Assembly (NCBI RefSeq): GCF_030766825.1
Contig: NZ_JASFDV010000068.1
Span: 1 to 39,940, forward strand
Source of the DNA: Nocardiopsis sp. CC223A
GTDB taxonomy: Bacteria > Actinomycetota > Actinomycetes > Streptosporangiales > Streptosporangiaceae
Length of the DNA: 39,940 nucleotides
Direction: 5' to 3'
The position numbers were made by a program, and so were the translations under genes. Below, piece by piece: positions 32,610-39,940 of the stretch. Below the pieces are notes generated by a model. It made no database searches. It was not told where the DNA came from and worked only from the letters and a program-made list of their open reading frames with translations. Numbering within the stretch: the stretch's first letter is position 1; every line of letters starts with the position of its first letter.

Positions 32610-34310
32610 TCAGGCGCGGCCGATGGCGCTGCACAGGGCGCGCAGCGACGCGGTGGTGATGCTGCTGTGGATGCCCACGCCCCACACCACACGGCCCTCG
32701 ATCTCGGCCTCCACGTAGGCGGCGGCGCGGGCGTCGCCGTCACCGCCCATGGAGTGCTCCACGTAGTCCATGACCCGCACCTTGACGTCGACGTCGGTCA
32801 GGGCGTCGCAGAACGCGGAGATCGGGCCGTTGCCGGTGCCGACCAGCTCGCGGATCTCGCCGTTGACGCGGGCGTCGGCCTCGATCCGGTAGGTGCCCTC
32901 GGCGTCGGTGGTGGAGCGGTGCGCCAGGACGGCGACCGGGCCGTTCTCGCGCAGGTAGGTCTGGGAGAAGATGTCCCAGATGCGCTCGCCCGAGAACTCG
33001 CCGCCCTCGGCGTCGGTGAACTTCTGGATGACCTGGGAGAACTCGATCTGCAAGCGGCGCGGCAGGTCCAGCGAGTGGTCGCGCTGCATGATGTAGGAGA
33101 CGCCGCCCTTGCCGGACTGGCTGTTGACCCGGATGACGGCCTCGTAGTTGCGGCCGACGTCCTTGGGGTCGATGGGCAGGTAGGGCACGTCCCAGCCGTA
33201 CTCCTGGACGGGGACCCCGGCCGCCTCGGCGTCGGCCTCCAGGGCGGCGAAGCCCTTCTTGATGGCGTCCTGGTGGGAGCCGGAGAAGGCGGTGTACACC
33301 AGGTCGCCGCCGTAGGGGTGGCGGGGGGCGACGGGCAGCTGGGTGCAGTGCTCGACGGTACGGCGGATCTCGTCGATGTCGGAGAAGTCGATCTTGGGGT
33401 CGACGCCCTGGCTGAACAGGTTCAGGCCCAGGGTGACCAGGCAGACGTTGCCGGTGCGCTCGCCGTGGCCGAACAGGCAGCCCTCGACGCGGTCGGCGCC
33501 GGCCATGACGGCCAGCTCGGCGGAGGCCACCCCGGTGCCGCGGTCGTTGTGCGGGTGCACGGACACGACCACGTGCTCGCGCCGCGACAGGTTGCGGCTC
33601 ATCCACTCGATCTGGTCGGCGTAGACGTTGGGGGTGGAGCGCTCGACGGTGGCGGGCAGGTTCAGGATGATCTCCCGGCCCGGCCCCGGGTTCCACACGT
33701 CCATGACCGCCTCGCAGACCTCCAGGGCGAAGTCGATCTCGGTGTCGACGAAGATCTCGGGCGAGTACTCGTAGCCGAAGTACTCGGTGTCGCCCAGGTA
33801 CTGCTCGGCGAAGCGCATGACGTGGCGGGTGCCCTCGACGGCGATGGCCTTGCAGGCCTCGCGGTCCACCTTGAAGACGACGCGGCGGAAGGTGGGCGCT
33901 GTGGCGTTGTACAGGTGGACCGTGGAGCGCTCGGCACCGACCAGGCTCTGCACGGTGCGCTCGATCAGGTCCTCGCGGGCCTGGGTCAGGACCGAGATCT
34001 GGACGTCGTCGGGGATCAGGTCGCCCTCGATCAGGGAGCGCACGAAGTCGAAGTCGGTCTGGCTGGCGGCCGGGAACCCTACCTCGATCTCCTTGTAGCC
34101 CATCTTGACCAGCAGCTCGAACATCTCGCGCTTGCGGTCGGGGTCCATCGGCTCGATCAGGGCCTGATTGCCGTCGCGCAGGTCGGTGGACAGCCAGCGC
34201 GGCGCTTCGGTGATGGTCTTGGACGGCCACGTGCGGTCGGGCAGATCGACCGACACGAAGGGCGTGTAGCGCTGGAACGGCATGGGGGACGGCTGTTGCT
34301 GGGGCACCAT
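32610..34310 (-). CDS. leuA: 2-isopropylmalate synthase
   Basis: 566 aa, the long actinobacterial form. It condenses acetyl-CoA with 2-oxoisovalerate, the first committed step of leucine synthesis. N-terminal TIM-barrel motifs: STDLRDGNQALIEPM with metal-binding Asp, GYKEIEVGFPAASQTDFDFV, VVVSVHPHNDRGTG with the HxH metal ligands, and LFGHGERTGN. The C-terminal LeuA-dimer domain, the leucine allosteric site, is present (RIEADARVNGEIRELVGTGN). ATG with GAGGAG 9 nt upstream. A leader peptide with four consecutive Leu codons and a hairpin lies upstream, so expression is likely attenuated by charged tRNA-Leu. Confidence 0.97.
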   Translation of the reverse strand: MVPQQQPSPMPFQRYTPFVSVDLPDRTWPSKTITEAPRWLSTDLRDGNQALIEPMDPDRKREMFELLVKMGYKEIEVGFPAASQTDFDFVRSLIEGDLIPDDVQISVLTQAREDLIERTVQSLVGAERSTVHLYNATAPTFRRVVFKVDREACKAIAVEGTRHVMRFAEQYLGDTEYFGYEYSPEIFVDTEIDFALEVCEAVMDVWNPGPGREIILNLPATVERSTPNVYADQIEWMSRNLSRREHVVVSVHPHNDRGTGVASAELAVMAGADRVEGCLFGHGERTGNVCLVTLGLNLFSQGVDPKIDFSDIDEIRRTVEHCTQLPVAPRHPYGGDLVYTAFSGSHQDAIKKGFAALEADAEAAGVPVQEYGWDVPYLPIDPKDVGRNYEAVIRVNSQSGKGGVSYIMQRDHSLDLPRRLQIEFSQVIQKFTDAEGGEFSGERIWDIFSQTYLRENGPVAVLAHRSTTDAEGTYRIEADARVNGEIRELVGTGNGPISAFCDALTDVDVKVRVMDYVEHSMGGDGDARAAAYVEAEIEGRVVWGVGIHSSITTASLRALCSAIGRA

Positions 34311-34369
34311 TTCGGTGGCTCCTCGGGTTTACGGCGTGGTCAATGGTCGACCGTGGACAAGCCGAAGCC

Positions 34370-34412
34370 CCGCGGCGAGGGAGCCGACCTGTACTAACGA
34401 CCCCCGCCGCGG
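34370..34412 (-). promoter_or_regulatory. leuA attenuator hairpin
   Basis: On the transcript strand CCGCGGCGGGGG (34412-34401, inside the leader peptide codons) can pair with CCCTCGCCGCGG (34381-34370), 11 of 12 positions, with a 19-nt loop. It begins shortly after the Leu codon run and lies about 60 nt before leuA, the arrangement expected for leader-peptide control. The competing structure was not resolved. Confidence 0.6.
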
Positions 34413-34441
34413 CCGCTAAGAAGGAGCAGCTCGCACAGCAT
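34394..34441 (-). CDS. leuL: leuA leader peptide
   Basis: 15 codons from ATG (34441) to TAG (34394): MLCELLLLSGRGGGR. Five Leu codons, four of them consecutive (CTG CTC CTT CTT), two being CTT, which is rare in such GC-rich DNA. Five-codon Leu content next to leuA, followed by a stable hairpin, is the hallmark of leucine attenuation. There is no clear Shine-Dalgarno sequence; a possible extended -10 (TGCTAGCGT) just upstream suggests a leaderless or nearly leaderless transcript. Confidence 0.75.
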   Translation of the reverse strand: MLCELLLLSGRGGGR

Positions 34442-34802
34442 GATGGGCTCACGCTAGCAGAGCGCCGGGAAATCCTGGTACTCCCCGTCCACATGGCGAG
34501 ACGAGTGTCACGCGACCTGCGCCTTCTGCAACACACCCGGGCCCATGACCAGTCCCCGTGCGCCCGAGTCGTCTCGATTTCGAGACAACCGATACCTCGG
34601 CATCGAGATATCCGACAGAGGTCTGTACCATTGGGGGGAACCCTTCAGTGCTAGGGGGGTCGTTCGAGTCCCGCCGGGGGATCCAGGGTGCGGCCAACAC
34701 CCGAGGCCGCCGTCGTTCCGCGCCGTTCACACGTAAGCCGCGGCCGACGGCCGCGCCGGTCCCCCGGCGGGATTTCTCCTTTCCCGCCCGACACCACTCG
34801 CC
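34442..34802. other. Intergenic region between leuA leader and vapB
   Basis: About 360 bp with mixed GC. It holds the leuA promoter side (near 34450) and, at 34613-34686, a stretch with a T-loop-like TTCGAGTCC that does not fold as a tRNA. No gene supported. Confidence 0.3.
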
Positions 34803-34833
34803 TTGACATATACTGAGGATCGACTCTGTATAT
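34803..34833 (+). promoter_or_regulatory. vapBC promoter/operator
   Basis: -35 TTGACA (34803-34808), 18-bp spacer, -10 TGTATA (34827-34832). An inverted repeat ATATACTGAG / CTCTGTATAT (34808-34817 and 34824-34833, 9 of 10 pairs) overlaps the promoter, as expected for autorepression by the VapB-VapC complex. Confidence 0.6.
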
Positions 34834-34846
34834 ACGGGAGGCTGCC

Positions 34847-35062
34847 ATGGCCAAGGTACTGATCGACATCGACGAAGAAGCTCTGGCCAAGGCTGCCGAG
34901 ATCCTCGGAACCAAGACCAAGAAGGACACGGTCAACACCGCTCTCCAGGAGACGGTCCGCAGACTGGACAGAGCCGAGGCCCTGGCTGAGATGCACGCAC
35001 TCATCGCCGAAGGCGGTGTCGACATGGACATCTTGTCCGACAAGAGGCGGTACCGCCGGTGA
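34847..35062 (+). CDS. vapB: VapB-like antitoxin
   Basis: 71 aa. The N-terminal ribbon-helix-helix-type DNA-binding segment KVLIDIDEEALAKAAEILG followed by TKKDTVNTALQETV is typical of VapB partners of PIN toxins; the C-terminal tail GGVDMDILSDKRRYRR should wrap and inhibit the toxin. ATG with GGGAGG 6 nt upstream. The stop overlaps the toxin start (GTGA). Base composition is lower in GC than the flanking genes, consistent with a mobile module. Confidence 0.88.
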   Translation: MAKVLIDIDEEALAKAAEILGTKTKKDTVNTALQETVRRLDRAEALAEMHALIAEGGVDMDILSDKRRYRR

Positions 35063-35463
35063 GCCTGGCCCTGTACCTCGCTGACACCAGCGCTTTGGCC
35101 CGGATCTACAGCGCCCCGAAAAAGCATGAAGAGTGGAACCGGGCCTTGAGTCTCGGCATCGTGGCAGTATGCCCGATCACCGAGTTGGAGTTCCTCTACA
35201 GTGCGCGTTCGACCAGGGACCGTGAACGCATGGTTGACGCCCTCAACCGCATGCTTCTCCCTGTCGACCTTGAGGGACACCACTTCACCCGGGCCTGGGA
35301 AGTACAGCGTCTTCTGACCGCCCGTGGTGAGCACCGCAGTGCAGGATCCGTGGATCTGTTGGTCGCGGCCTGCGCCGAGACCAACGGATTGACCCTCCTG
35401 CACCACGACAACGACTTCGAGACCATTGCCCGGGTGACCGGGCAGACGACACGACGGGTGTGA
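35059..35463 (+). CDS. vapC: VapC-like PIN-domain ribonuclease toxin
   Basis: 134 aa. The PIN-domain acidic residues are visible: Asp in YLADTSALARI, Glu in PITELEFLYSAR, and Asp in SAGSVDLLVAACAE plus the final Asp pair in LLHHDNDFETIA. PIN toxins cut tRNA or rRNA with Mg2+; the target of this one is unknown. GTG start inside the vapB stop codon. The order antitoxin then toxin and the overlap are standard for type II modules. Confidence 0.92.
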   Translation: MSLALYLADTSALARIYSAPKKHEEWNRALSLGIVAVCPITELEFLYSARSTRDRERMVDALNRMLLPVDLEGHHFTRAWEVQRLLTARGEHRSAGSVDLLVAACAETNGLTLLHHDNDFETIARVTGQTTRRV

Positions 35464-35624
35464 CCCGTCGCTCGGGGCGAGAACGCCGCTCCATCAGCGG
35501 TCCGGCCTCCCGGCCGACCGGCAGGGGGCACGGTCCGCCCCCGGAACTCAGCGGTTCCGGCGACGGAAGTGCCCACCTGTCGGCGGCTGTGGAACCGAGT
35601 CTTGCCAACCCGGCTCATCTCCCA
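35464..35624. other. Convergent gap between vapC and the old yellow enzyme gene
   Basis: 160 bp with several short GC inverted repeats (for example GGCC-TCCC-GGCC near 35507) but no single strong terminator. Confidence 0.3.
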
Positions 35625-36689
35625 TCAGGCGTCGGCGAGGTGCGGGTAGTCGGTGTAGCCGGTGTGGTCGCCGCCGTAGAAGGTGGCGGCGTCGGGCGCG
35701 TTGAGGTCGGCACCCGTGCGCACGCGCTCGTCCAGGTCCGGGTTGGCGAGCCAGGCCGAGCCCAGGGCGACGGCGTCGGCGCCGTTCGCGAGGGCCGCGT
35801 CGATGCCGGACAGGTCCAGCCCGGTCGCCGGGTTCACCACGAGGGTGCCCTCCCACAGGCGGCGGACCAGCGGGGTCAGCTCGGCGCCGCCGATCTGGGT
35901 GGTGTGCAGGAAGGCCAGGTCGGAGCGGTGGCGCAGCCCCTGGAGCAGGGCCGTGTACTGCGCGGCCGGGTCGCTGTCGGACATGCCGTTGTAGCCGTTC
36001 TCCGGGGAGATGCGCAGGGCGGTGCGGTCGGCGCCGATGGTGTCGGCGACGGCGTCCACCACCTCGATCGCGAACCGGGACCGGCGCTCGGCGTCGCCGC
36101 CGTACTCGTCGGTGCGGTGGTTGGTGCCGTCGGCGAGGAACTGGTGGATCAGGTAGCCGTTGGCGCCGTGGATCTCCACACCGTCGAACCCGGCCTCGAC
36201 CGCGTTGCGGGCGGCGGTGGCGAAGTCGTCGACGACCTCGTGGATCTCCGCGGCGGTCAGCTCCCGCGGCTCCGGGTGCGGGACCATCTTCTCGCCGTCG
36301 AACAGCTCCTGGCCCGAGGCGATCGGGGACGGGGCCACCGGCAGGCCGCCGTCCGGGTACAGGGACGGGTGGCCGATCCGGCCGGAGTGCATGATCTGGG
36401 CGAAGATCAGCGAGCCGCGTGCGTGGACGGCGTCGGTGACGGGCTTGAAGGCCTCCACCTGCGCGACGTCGTGCAGGCCCGGGGTGTTGATGTAGCCCTG
36501 GCCGCGCACACTGGGCTGGATGCCCTCGGTGATGATGAGGCCGGAGGAGGCGCGCTGGCCGTAGTACTCGGCGACGAGCGCGTCCGGGCGGCCGCCGTAG
36601 GCGCGCGACCGGGTCATCGGGGCCATGAACAGGCGGTTGGCGGCCTCGTAGCGGCCGACCTTGACCGGCTGGAACAGGGAGTCGCTCAC
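35625..36689 (-). CDS. Old yellow enzyme family ene-reductase (NADH:flavin oxidoreductase)
   Basis: 354 aa, FMN-dependent TIM barrel. Motifs: NRLFMAPMTRSRA, GLIITEGIQPSVRGQGY, FAQIMHSGRIGHPS, EIHGANGYLIHQF with the His/Asn substrate pair, DEYGGDAERRSRF, and ALGSAWLANPDL at the FMN phosphate. Closest in pattern to NemA/XenB-type alkene reductases that reduce activated C=C bonds of electrophiles and quinones. GTG at 36689 with GGAGG 6 nt upstream; the frame upstream is non-conserved. Diverges from the AfsR-like regulator. Such enzymes are often electrophile-induced. Confidence 0.93.
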   Translation of the reverse strand: MSDSLFQPVKVGRYEAANRLFMAPMTRSRAYGGRPDALVAEYYGQRASSGLIITEGIQPSVRGQGYINTPGLHDVAQVEAFKPVTDAVHARGSLIFAQIMHSGRIGHPSLYPDGGLPVAPSPIASGQELFDGEKMVPHPEPRELTAAEIHEVVDDFATAARNAVEAGFDGVEIHGANGYLIHQFLADGTNHRTDEYGGDAERRSRFAIEVVDAVADTIGADRTALRISPENGYNGMSDSDPAAQYTALLQGLRHRSDLAFLHTTQIGGAELTPLVRRLWEGTLVVNPATGLDLSGIDAALANGADAVALGSAWLANPDLDERVRTGADLNAPDAATFYGGDHTGYTDYPHLADA

Positions 36690-36713
36690 GGTTTTCCTCC
36701 GGGTCTCACATGT

Positions 36714-36741
36714 CGGGGGCGTCCGCCCCCGGGAACGTTCC
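36714..36741. promoter_or_regulatory. Two adjacent palindromes upstream of the old yellow enzyme gene
   Basis: CGGGGGCG-TC-CGCCCCCG (36714-36731) followed directly by the perfect 10-bp palindrome GGAACGTTCC (36732-36741), 25 bp before the gene start. Candidate repressor sites in the divergent region with the AfsR-like gene. Confidence 0.4.
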
Positions 36742-36853
36742 GAAGTTAGGCCGGGGCGCCGTCCGTCGCCTTGCCACCCGCTGTCCGCCCGCTGTCGTGA
36801 CCCCGGTCTCACCGTGCGGGGAGCCGCGGAACCGCGCATATAGGCTTTCCGGT

Positions 36854-39800
36854 ATGCGATTCGGGGTGCTGGGGCCGCTGGCCGTGTGGACCGACGGGGG
36901 TTCGCCCGTGCGCGTACCGGGGGCCAAGGTGCGCGCCCTGCTGACGCTGCTGCTCGTCCACCGCGGCGAGGCCGTCTCGGTCGACCGGCTGGTCCACGAA
37001 CTCTGGGACGTCCCTCCCCCCGACCCGGCCGGCGCCGTACAGACCGCGGTGTCCCGGCTGCGCGGCGCCCTGGAGCGCGGCGAGGCGGGTTTCCGCTCCC
37101 GGGTGGAGTCGGGCCCCTCGGGCTACCGGCTGCGGGTGGACCCCGACGCCGTGGACGCGGGCCGGTTCGAGGCCCTCGTCGCCCGTTCCCGGACCGAAGC
37201 GCCCCGCGAGCGGGTGCGGTCGCTGGACGAAGCGCTGGAGCAGTGGCGCGGTCCGGCCCTGGCCGACCACGCGGACGCGGCCTTCGCCGCGGCGCCGCTG
37301 GCCCGCTGGGAGGAGATGCGCCTGGCGGCGCTGGAGGACCGCGCCCGGGCCCGGCTGGACCTGGGCGAGGGCCCCGAGCTGGTCGCCGAACTCGGCGACC
37401 TGGTGCGCGTACACCCCGCCCGGGAGCGGCTGCGGGCGGCGCACATGCTCGCCCTGTACCGGGCGGGCCGCCAGGGCGAGGCCCTGGAGAGCCACCGTGA
37501 ACTGCGGGAACTGCTGGCCGAGGAACTCGGCGTGGACCCGGGCCCGGAGATCACCCGACTGCACGCGGACATCCTCGCCCAGGTCCCCGACCTGGACCCG
37601 GTCCCCGCCCTTCCGGTGGCCCCGGCCCAGGCGGCGCCCGCCCACCACCCGCACATCACGGCTCCCCCGGCCGCTCCCGTGCCCCCCGCGGCCCCGCCCC
37701 GGAGTTCGGCGCCCGCTCCCCTGACCGACCTGGTGGGGCGGGACGACTGCGTCGCCGAGGTGCGGCGCGACCTGGCGCGGTCGCGCCTGACCACCCTGCT
37801 GGGGCCCGGCGGTGTCGGCAAGACCTCGATGGCCCTGGCCGCGGTCGCCGTCGGCGACGACCGCTTCGGACCGGTGTGGTTCGTGGAGCTGTCGGGACGC
37901 GAGGACGGGGAGGGGGCCGCCGAGGAGGTCGCGACCGTTCTGGGACTCCAGGACGAGGTATCGCGGACCACCCGGGCGCGACCGGTGACCGCGCGCATCG
38001 CCGAGTCCCTGGGCAGCGGCCCGGTCCTGCTCGTGCTGGACAACTGCGAGCACCTGATCAGACCGGTGGCGGACCTGGTGGCCCGCCTGCTCGGAGCCGT
38101 GCCGGGACTGCGGGTCCTGGCCACCAGCCGGGAGCCGCTGGGCATCCCCGGCGAGCGCCAGCACCAGGTGAAGCCGCTGGGCCTGCCGGACGGAACCTCC
38201 CCGTCGGAGGTGGCCGCCTCCGACGCCGTGACGCTGTTCGTCCGGCGGGCGGCGGCGTCGGTGCCCGGTTTCACCGTGGACGCCGCGAACGCCGAGGCGG
38301 TGGCCGGGATCTGCCGCCACCTCGACGGGCTCCCGCTGGCCCTGGAACTGGCCGCGGCCCGGGTGCGCTCCCTGGGGGTGCACCGGCTCGCCGACCGGCT
38401 GGGCGACCGGTTCCGGGTCCTGGGTTCGGGCGGCCACGACCGCAGGCGCACCCTGTGGGAGACGGTGGACTGGAGCTGGCGGCTGCTGACCGGGCCCGAA
38501 CAGGCGGTACTGCGCCGCCTGTCCGTCCCGACGTGCGTGTTCACGTTGGAGACCGCGGAGGCGATCGCCGCGGATCCGGCCGACGGCCCGGGGGTGGAGC
38601 CGGCCGACGTCGCGGGGATCCTGGCGGGCCTGGTGGACCGGTCGCTGGTGGCGGTCGGCCAGGAGGGCACCCGCTACCGGCTGTTGGAGACGATCCGCGC
38701 CTACGCCGCGGAACAACTGGCCGCCGCCGGTGAGGAGGACGGCGTCCGGCACCGGTACGCGCGGCACATCGCCGACGGCTCCGGGCGGGGCGAGGCGGCG
38801 GACTTCACCCTGGACCCGCACCAGGCGGACGCGGACCGGCAGGAGGCCGACGTCCGGGCGGCGATCGAATGGGCGGCCGACCACGGGCACGCGGACATCG
38901 CCCTGCGCATCGCCGCCTACCACGGCTGGTTCTGGTACCTGCGCGGACGCTACCGGGAGGGGTACCGCCTGCTGTCCCGCGCGCTGGCGGCCGAGGGGGC
39001 GGGCGCCCCCGCCGACCGGGCCGAGGCCCTGCTCTGGCACGCCGCCCTGGGGGTGACCGAGTGCGCCGAGCGGCCGGGGGACGCACCGGCGGATGAGGCC
39101 GTGCGGATCACCGAGGGGCTGTCCGACCCCCGGACCCGCGCCCGCGCGCAGGCCCTGATGGTGTTCATGACGGCCTTCTCCGACGCGGTCGGCGCCTACC
39201 AGGTCACGGACGCCCGGCCCGACGAGCGGCTGTCGGCGGCGTTGGAGGTGTTCGAGGCGGACGGCGACCCCTGGTGGACCGCTTTCGCGCTGCACCTGCG
39301 CGGGTGGCGGGCGCTGCGCCGCAGCGAGCTGGGGCCCGCCCGCCGCGACGCCGACCGGAGCCTGGCGCTGTTCTCCCGCACCGGGGAGCCGTGGGGCGAG
39401 GCCCGGGCGCACAGCCTGCTGGGCGTGGTCGCGGGGATCGAAGGGGCCTACGCCGAGGCCGCGTACCGGCACCACCGCGCCCTGGAACTGGCCGAGAGCA
39501 TGGGCCTGTGGCCGACGGTGGTGGACGAGCTGGGCCGCCTGGCCCGGGTCCACCTGCTCAACGGCGACCTGGAGAGCGCCGACGCGCACAACCTGCGGGC
39601 CCTGCGGATCGCCGGGGAGCAGGCGTTCCGGGCGGGGCGGCGGTTCACCGTCGCCGGGCTGGGGATGACCGCCCGGCGCCGCGGCGACCTCGACACCGCG
39701 CAGGAGTACCTGAACGAGGTCCTGGCGGTGCACCGCCAGGACGGGTACCGGCCGGGGCTGGCGTTCGCGCTGGCCGAACTGGGGTTCACCGCCGAGCAGC

Positions 39801-39940
39801 GCGGGGACGCCGGGGCCGCCCGCGACCTGCACCGGCAGGGGCTGGAGCAGGCCCGGCGCACCGGGGACCCGCGCGCGGTGGCGCTGGCCCTGGAGGGGTC
39901 GGCGGGGGTCGCGGCCCTGGACGGCGACGGCGTCGCGGCG
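36854..39940 (+). CDS. AfsR/SARP-type regulator with NB-ARC and TPR domains (3' end beyond the window)
   Basis: 1029 codons open to the right edge. Residues about 1-90: OmpR-like winged helix (FGVLGPLAVWTDGGSPVRVP, TLLLVHRGEAVSVDRLVHEL). About 95-240: bacterial transcriptional activation domain (DLGEGPELVAELGDLVRVHP, ELGVDPGPEI). After a Pro/Ala linker comes an NB-ARC ATPase with Walker A LLGPGGVGKTS (about 315-325) and Walker B VLLVLDNCEHL, GLPLALELAAAR, then TPR-like helical repeats from about 700. Such proteins activate secondary metabolism genes. The ATG has no Shine-Dalgarno sequence; TATAGG 9 bp upstream suggests a leaderless mRNA. Which pathway it controls is not visible. Confidence 0.92.
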   Translation, partial: MRFGVLGPLAVWTDGGSPVRVPGAKVRALLTLLLVHRGEAVSVDRLVHELWDVPPPDPAGAVQTAVSRLRGALERGEAGFRSRVESGPSGYRLRVDPDAVDAGRFEALVARSRTEAPRERVRSLDEALEQWRGPALADHADAAFAAAPLARWEEMRLAALEDRARARLDLGEGPELVAELGDLVRVHPARERLRAAHMLALYRAGRQGEALESHRELRELLAEELGVDPGPEITRLHADILAQVPDLDPVPALPVAPAQAAPAHHPHITAPPAAPVPPAAPPRSSAPAPLTDLVGRDDCVAEVRRDLARSRLTTLLGPGGVGKTSMALAAVAVGDDRFGPVWFVELSGREDGEGAAEEVATVLGLQDEVSRTTRARPVTARIAESLGSGPVLLVLDNCEHLIRPVADLVARLLGAVPGLRVLATSREPLGIPGERQHQVKPLGLPDGTSPSEVAASDAVTLFVRRAAASVPGFTVDAANAEAVAGICRHLDGLPLALELAAARVRSLGVHRLADRLGDRFRVLGSGGHDRRRTLWETVDWSWRLLTGPEQAVLRRLSVPTCVFTLETAEAIAADPADGPGVEPADVAGILAGLVDRSLVAVGQEGTRYRLLETIRAYAAEQLAAAGEEDGVRHRYARHIADGSGRGEAADFTLDPHQADADRQEADVRAAIEWAADHGHADIALRIAAYHGWFWYLRGRYREGYRLLSRALAAEGAGAPADRAEALLWHAALGVTECAERPGDAPADEAVRITEGLSDPRTRARAQALMVFMTAFSDAVGAYQVTDARPDERLSAALEVFEADGDPWWTAFALHLRGWRALRRSELGPARRDADRSLALFSRTGEPWGEARAHSLLGVVAGIEGAYAEAAYRHHRALELAESMGLWPTVVDELGRLARVHLLNGDLESADAHNLRALRIAGEQAFRAGRRFTVAGLGMTARRRGDLDTAQEYLNEVLAVHRQDGYRPGLAFALAELGFTAEQRGDAGAARDLHRQGLEQARRTGDPRAVALALEGSAGVAALDGDGVAA

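Noticed and set aside
32607..34397. A 596-codon plus-strand frame over leuA
   Set aside because: Antisense to leuA, which has unmistakable LeuA motifs; the plus frame reads as repetitive Val/Asp/Gly sequence.
34613..34686. tRNA-like sequence with a T-loop TTCGAGTCC
   Set aside because: The 5-nt segments on both sides of the T-loop do not pair, the candidate anticodon loop lacks U33, and no matching 5' acceptor strand was found.
36809..39832. A 1007-codon open frame on the minus strand
   Set aside because: Antisense shadow of the AfsR-like regulator; Gln/Val/Gly/His-rich translation without recognisable domains, whereas the plus frame has winged-helix, BTAD, NB-ARC and TPR motifs.

Overview
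The window is very GC-rich chromosomal DNA from a filamentous-type actinobacterium. Strong GC bias at third codon positions, many GTG/TTG starts, XRE/DUF397 gene pairs, an AfsR-like (SARP/NB-ARC/TPR) regulator and the order glyS ... zinc uptake genes ... uppS-recO ... leuA all point there. The gene content fits Streptosporangiales, and Nocardiopsis or a relative is my best guess, but the sequence alone does not fix the genus. No rRNA, intact tRNA, CRISPR array, transposase or integrase was seen.

Layout. 1-3.8 kb: the 5' part of an unknown repeat-containing protein and ppdK, both on the minus strand; the ppdK upstream region carries a near-consensus DasR-type operator. 3.8-7.7 kb: a PAQR/hemolysin III membrane protein, a translationally coupled PadR regulator plus permease-prefix membrane protein, and fdhD, whose 3' end is duplicated in tandem (160-bp unit). 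7.9-9.3 kb: glyS. 9.7-24 kb: an accessory block lying between glyS and the zinc operon, which are close neighbours in Streptomyces.

The most interesting part of the accessory block is an eight-gene cassette at 10.18-16.91 kb. One arm (minus) is ASCH-domain protein, XRE-type regulator, M20 metallohydrolase. The divergent arm (plus) is five genes in which every junction is a 4-nt ATGA/GTGA overlap: alanine-dehydrogenase-like oxidoreductase, two SAM-dependent (methyl)transferase-fold enzymes, a short class I lysyl-tRNA-synthetase-like adenylating enzyme without the anticodon-binding domain, and a SpeD (AdoMet decarboxylase)-like pyruvoyl enzyme with a changed processing residue. The cassette is bounded by imperfect 25/26-bp direct repeats (9970-9995 and 16918-16942), and one repeat abuts a truncated DUF397 gene. 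I read it as a mobile, probably undescribed pathway for a modified amino acid, polyamine or small amide. Its product cannot be deduced from sequence.

The rest of the accessory block holds an XRE(DUF5753)/DUF397 pair, a four-gene operon of small unknown proteins whose leader has a tRNA-like 5' half, and a very large TagF-type teichoic acid polymerase. From 24.1 kb core genes resume: DUF6703, the Zur-controlled znuC-znuB-zur operon (znuA is not here), two tandem paralogous SGNH hydrolases, uppS, recO, a CAP-domain surface protein, DUF2625, leuA with a Leu-rich leader-peptide attenuator too short to be noticed by ordinary gene calling, a VapBC module, an old yellow enzyme, and the first 1029 codons of an AfsR-like regulator that runs off the right edge.

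Two structural oddities recur. Two minus-strand genes (fdhD and the first SGNH hydrolase) each have their 3' end plus downstream sequence duplicated in tandem (160 and 134 bp, about 98 percent identical). The first SGNH gene's start codon lies in one arm of an 18-bp inverted repeat whose other arm is upstream in the same transcript direction.
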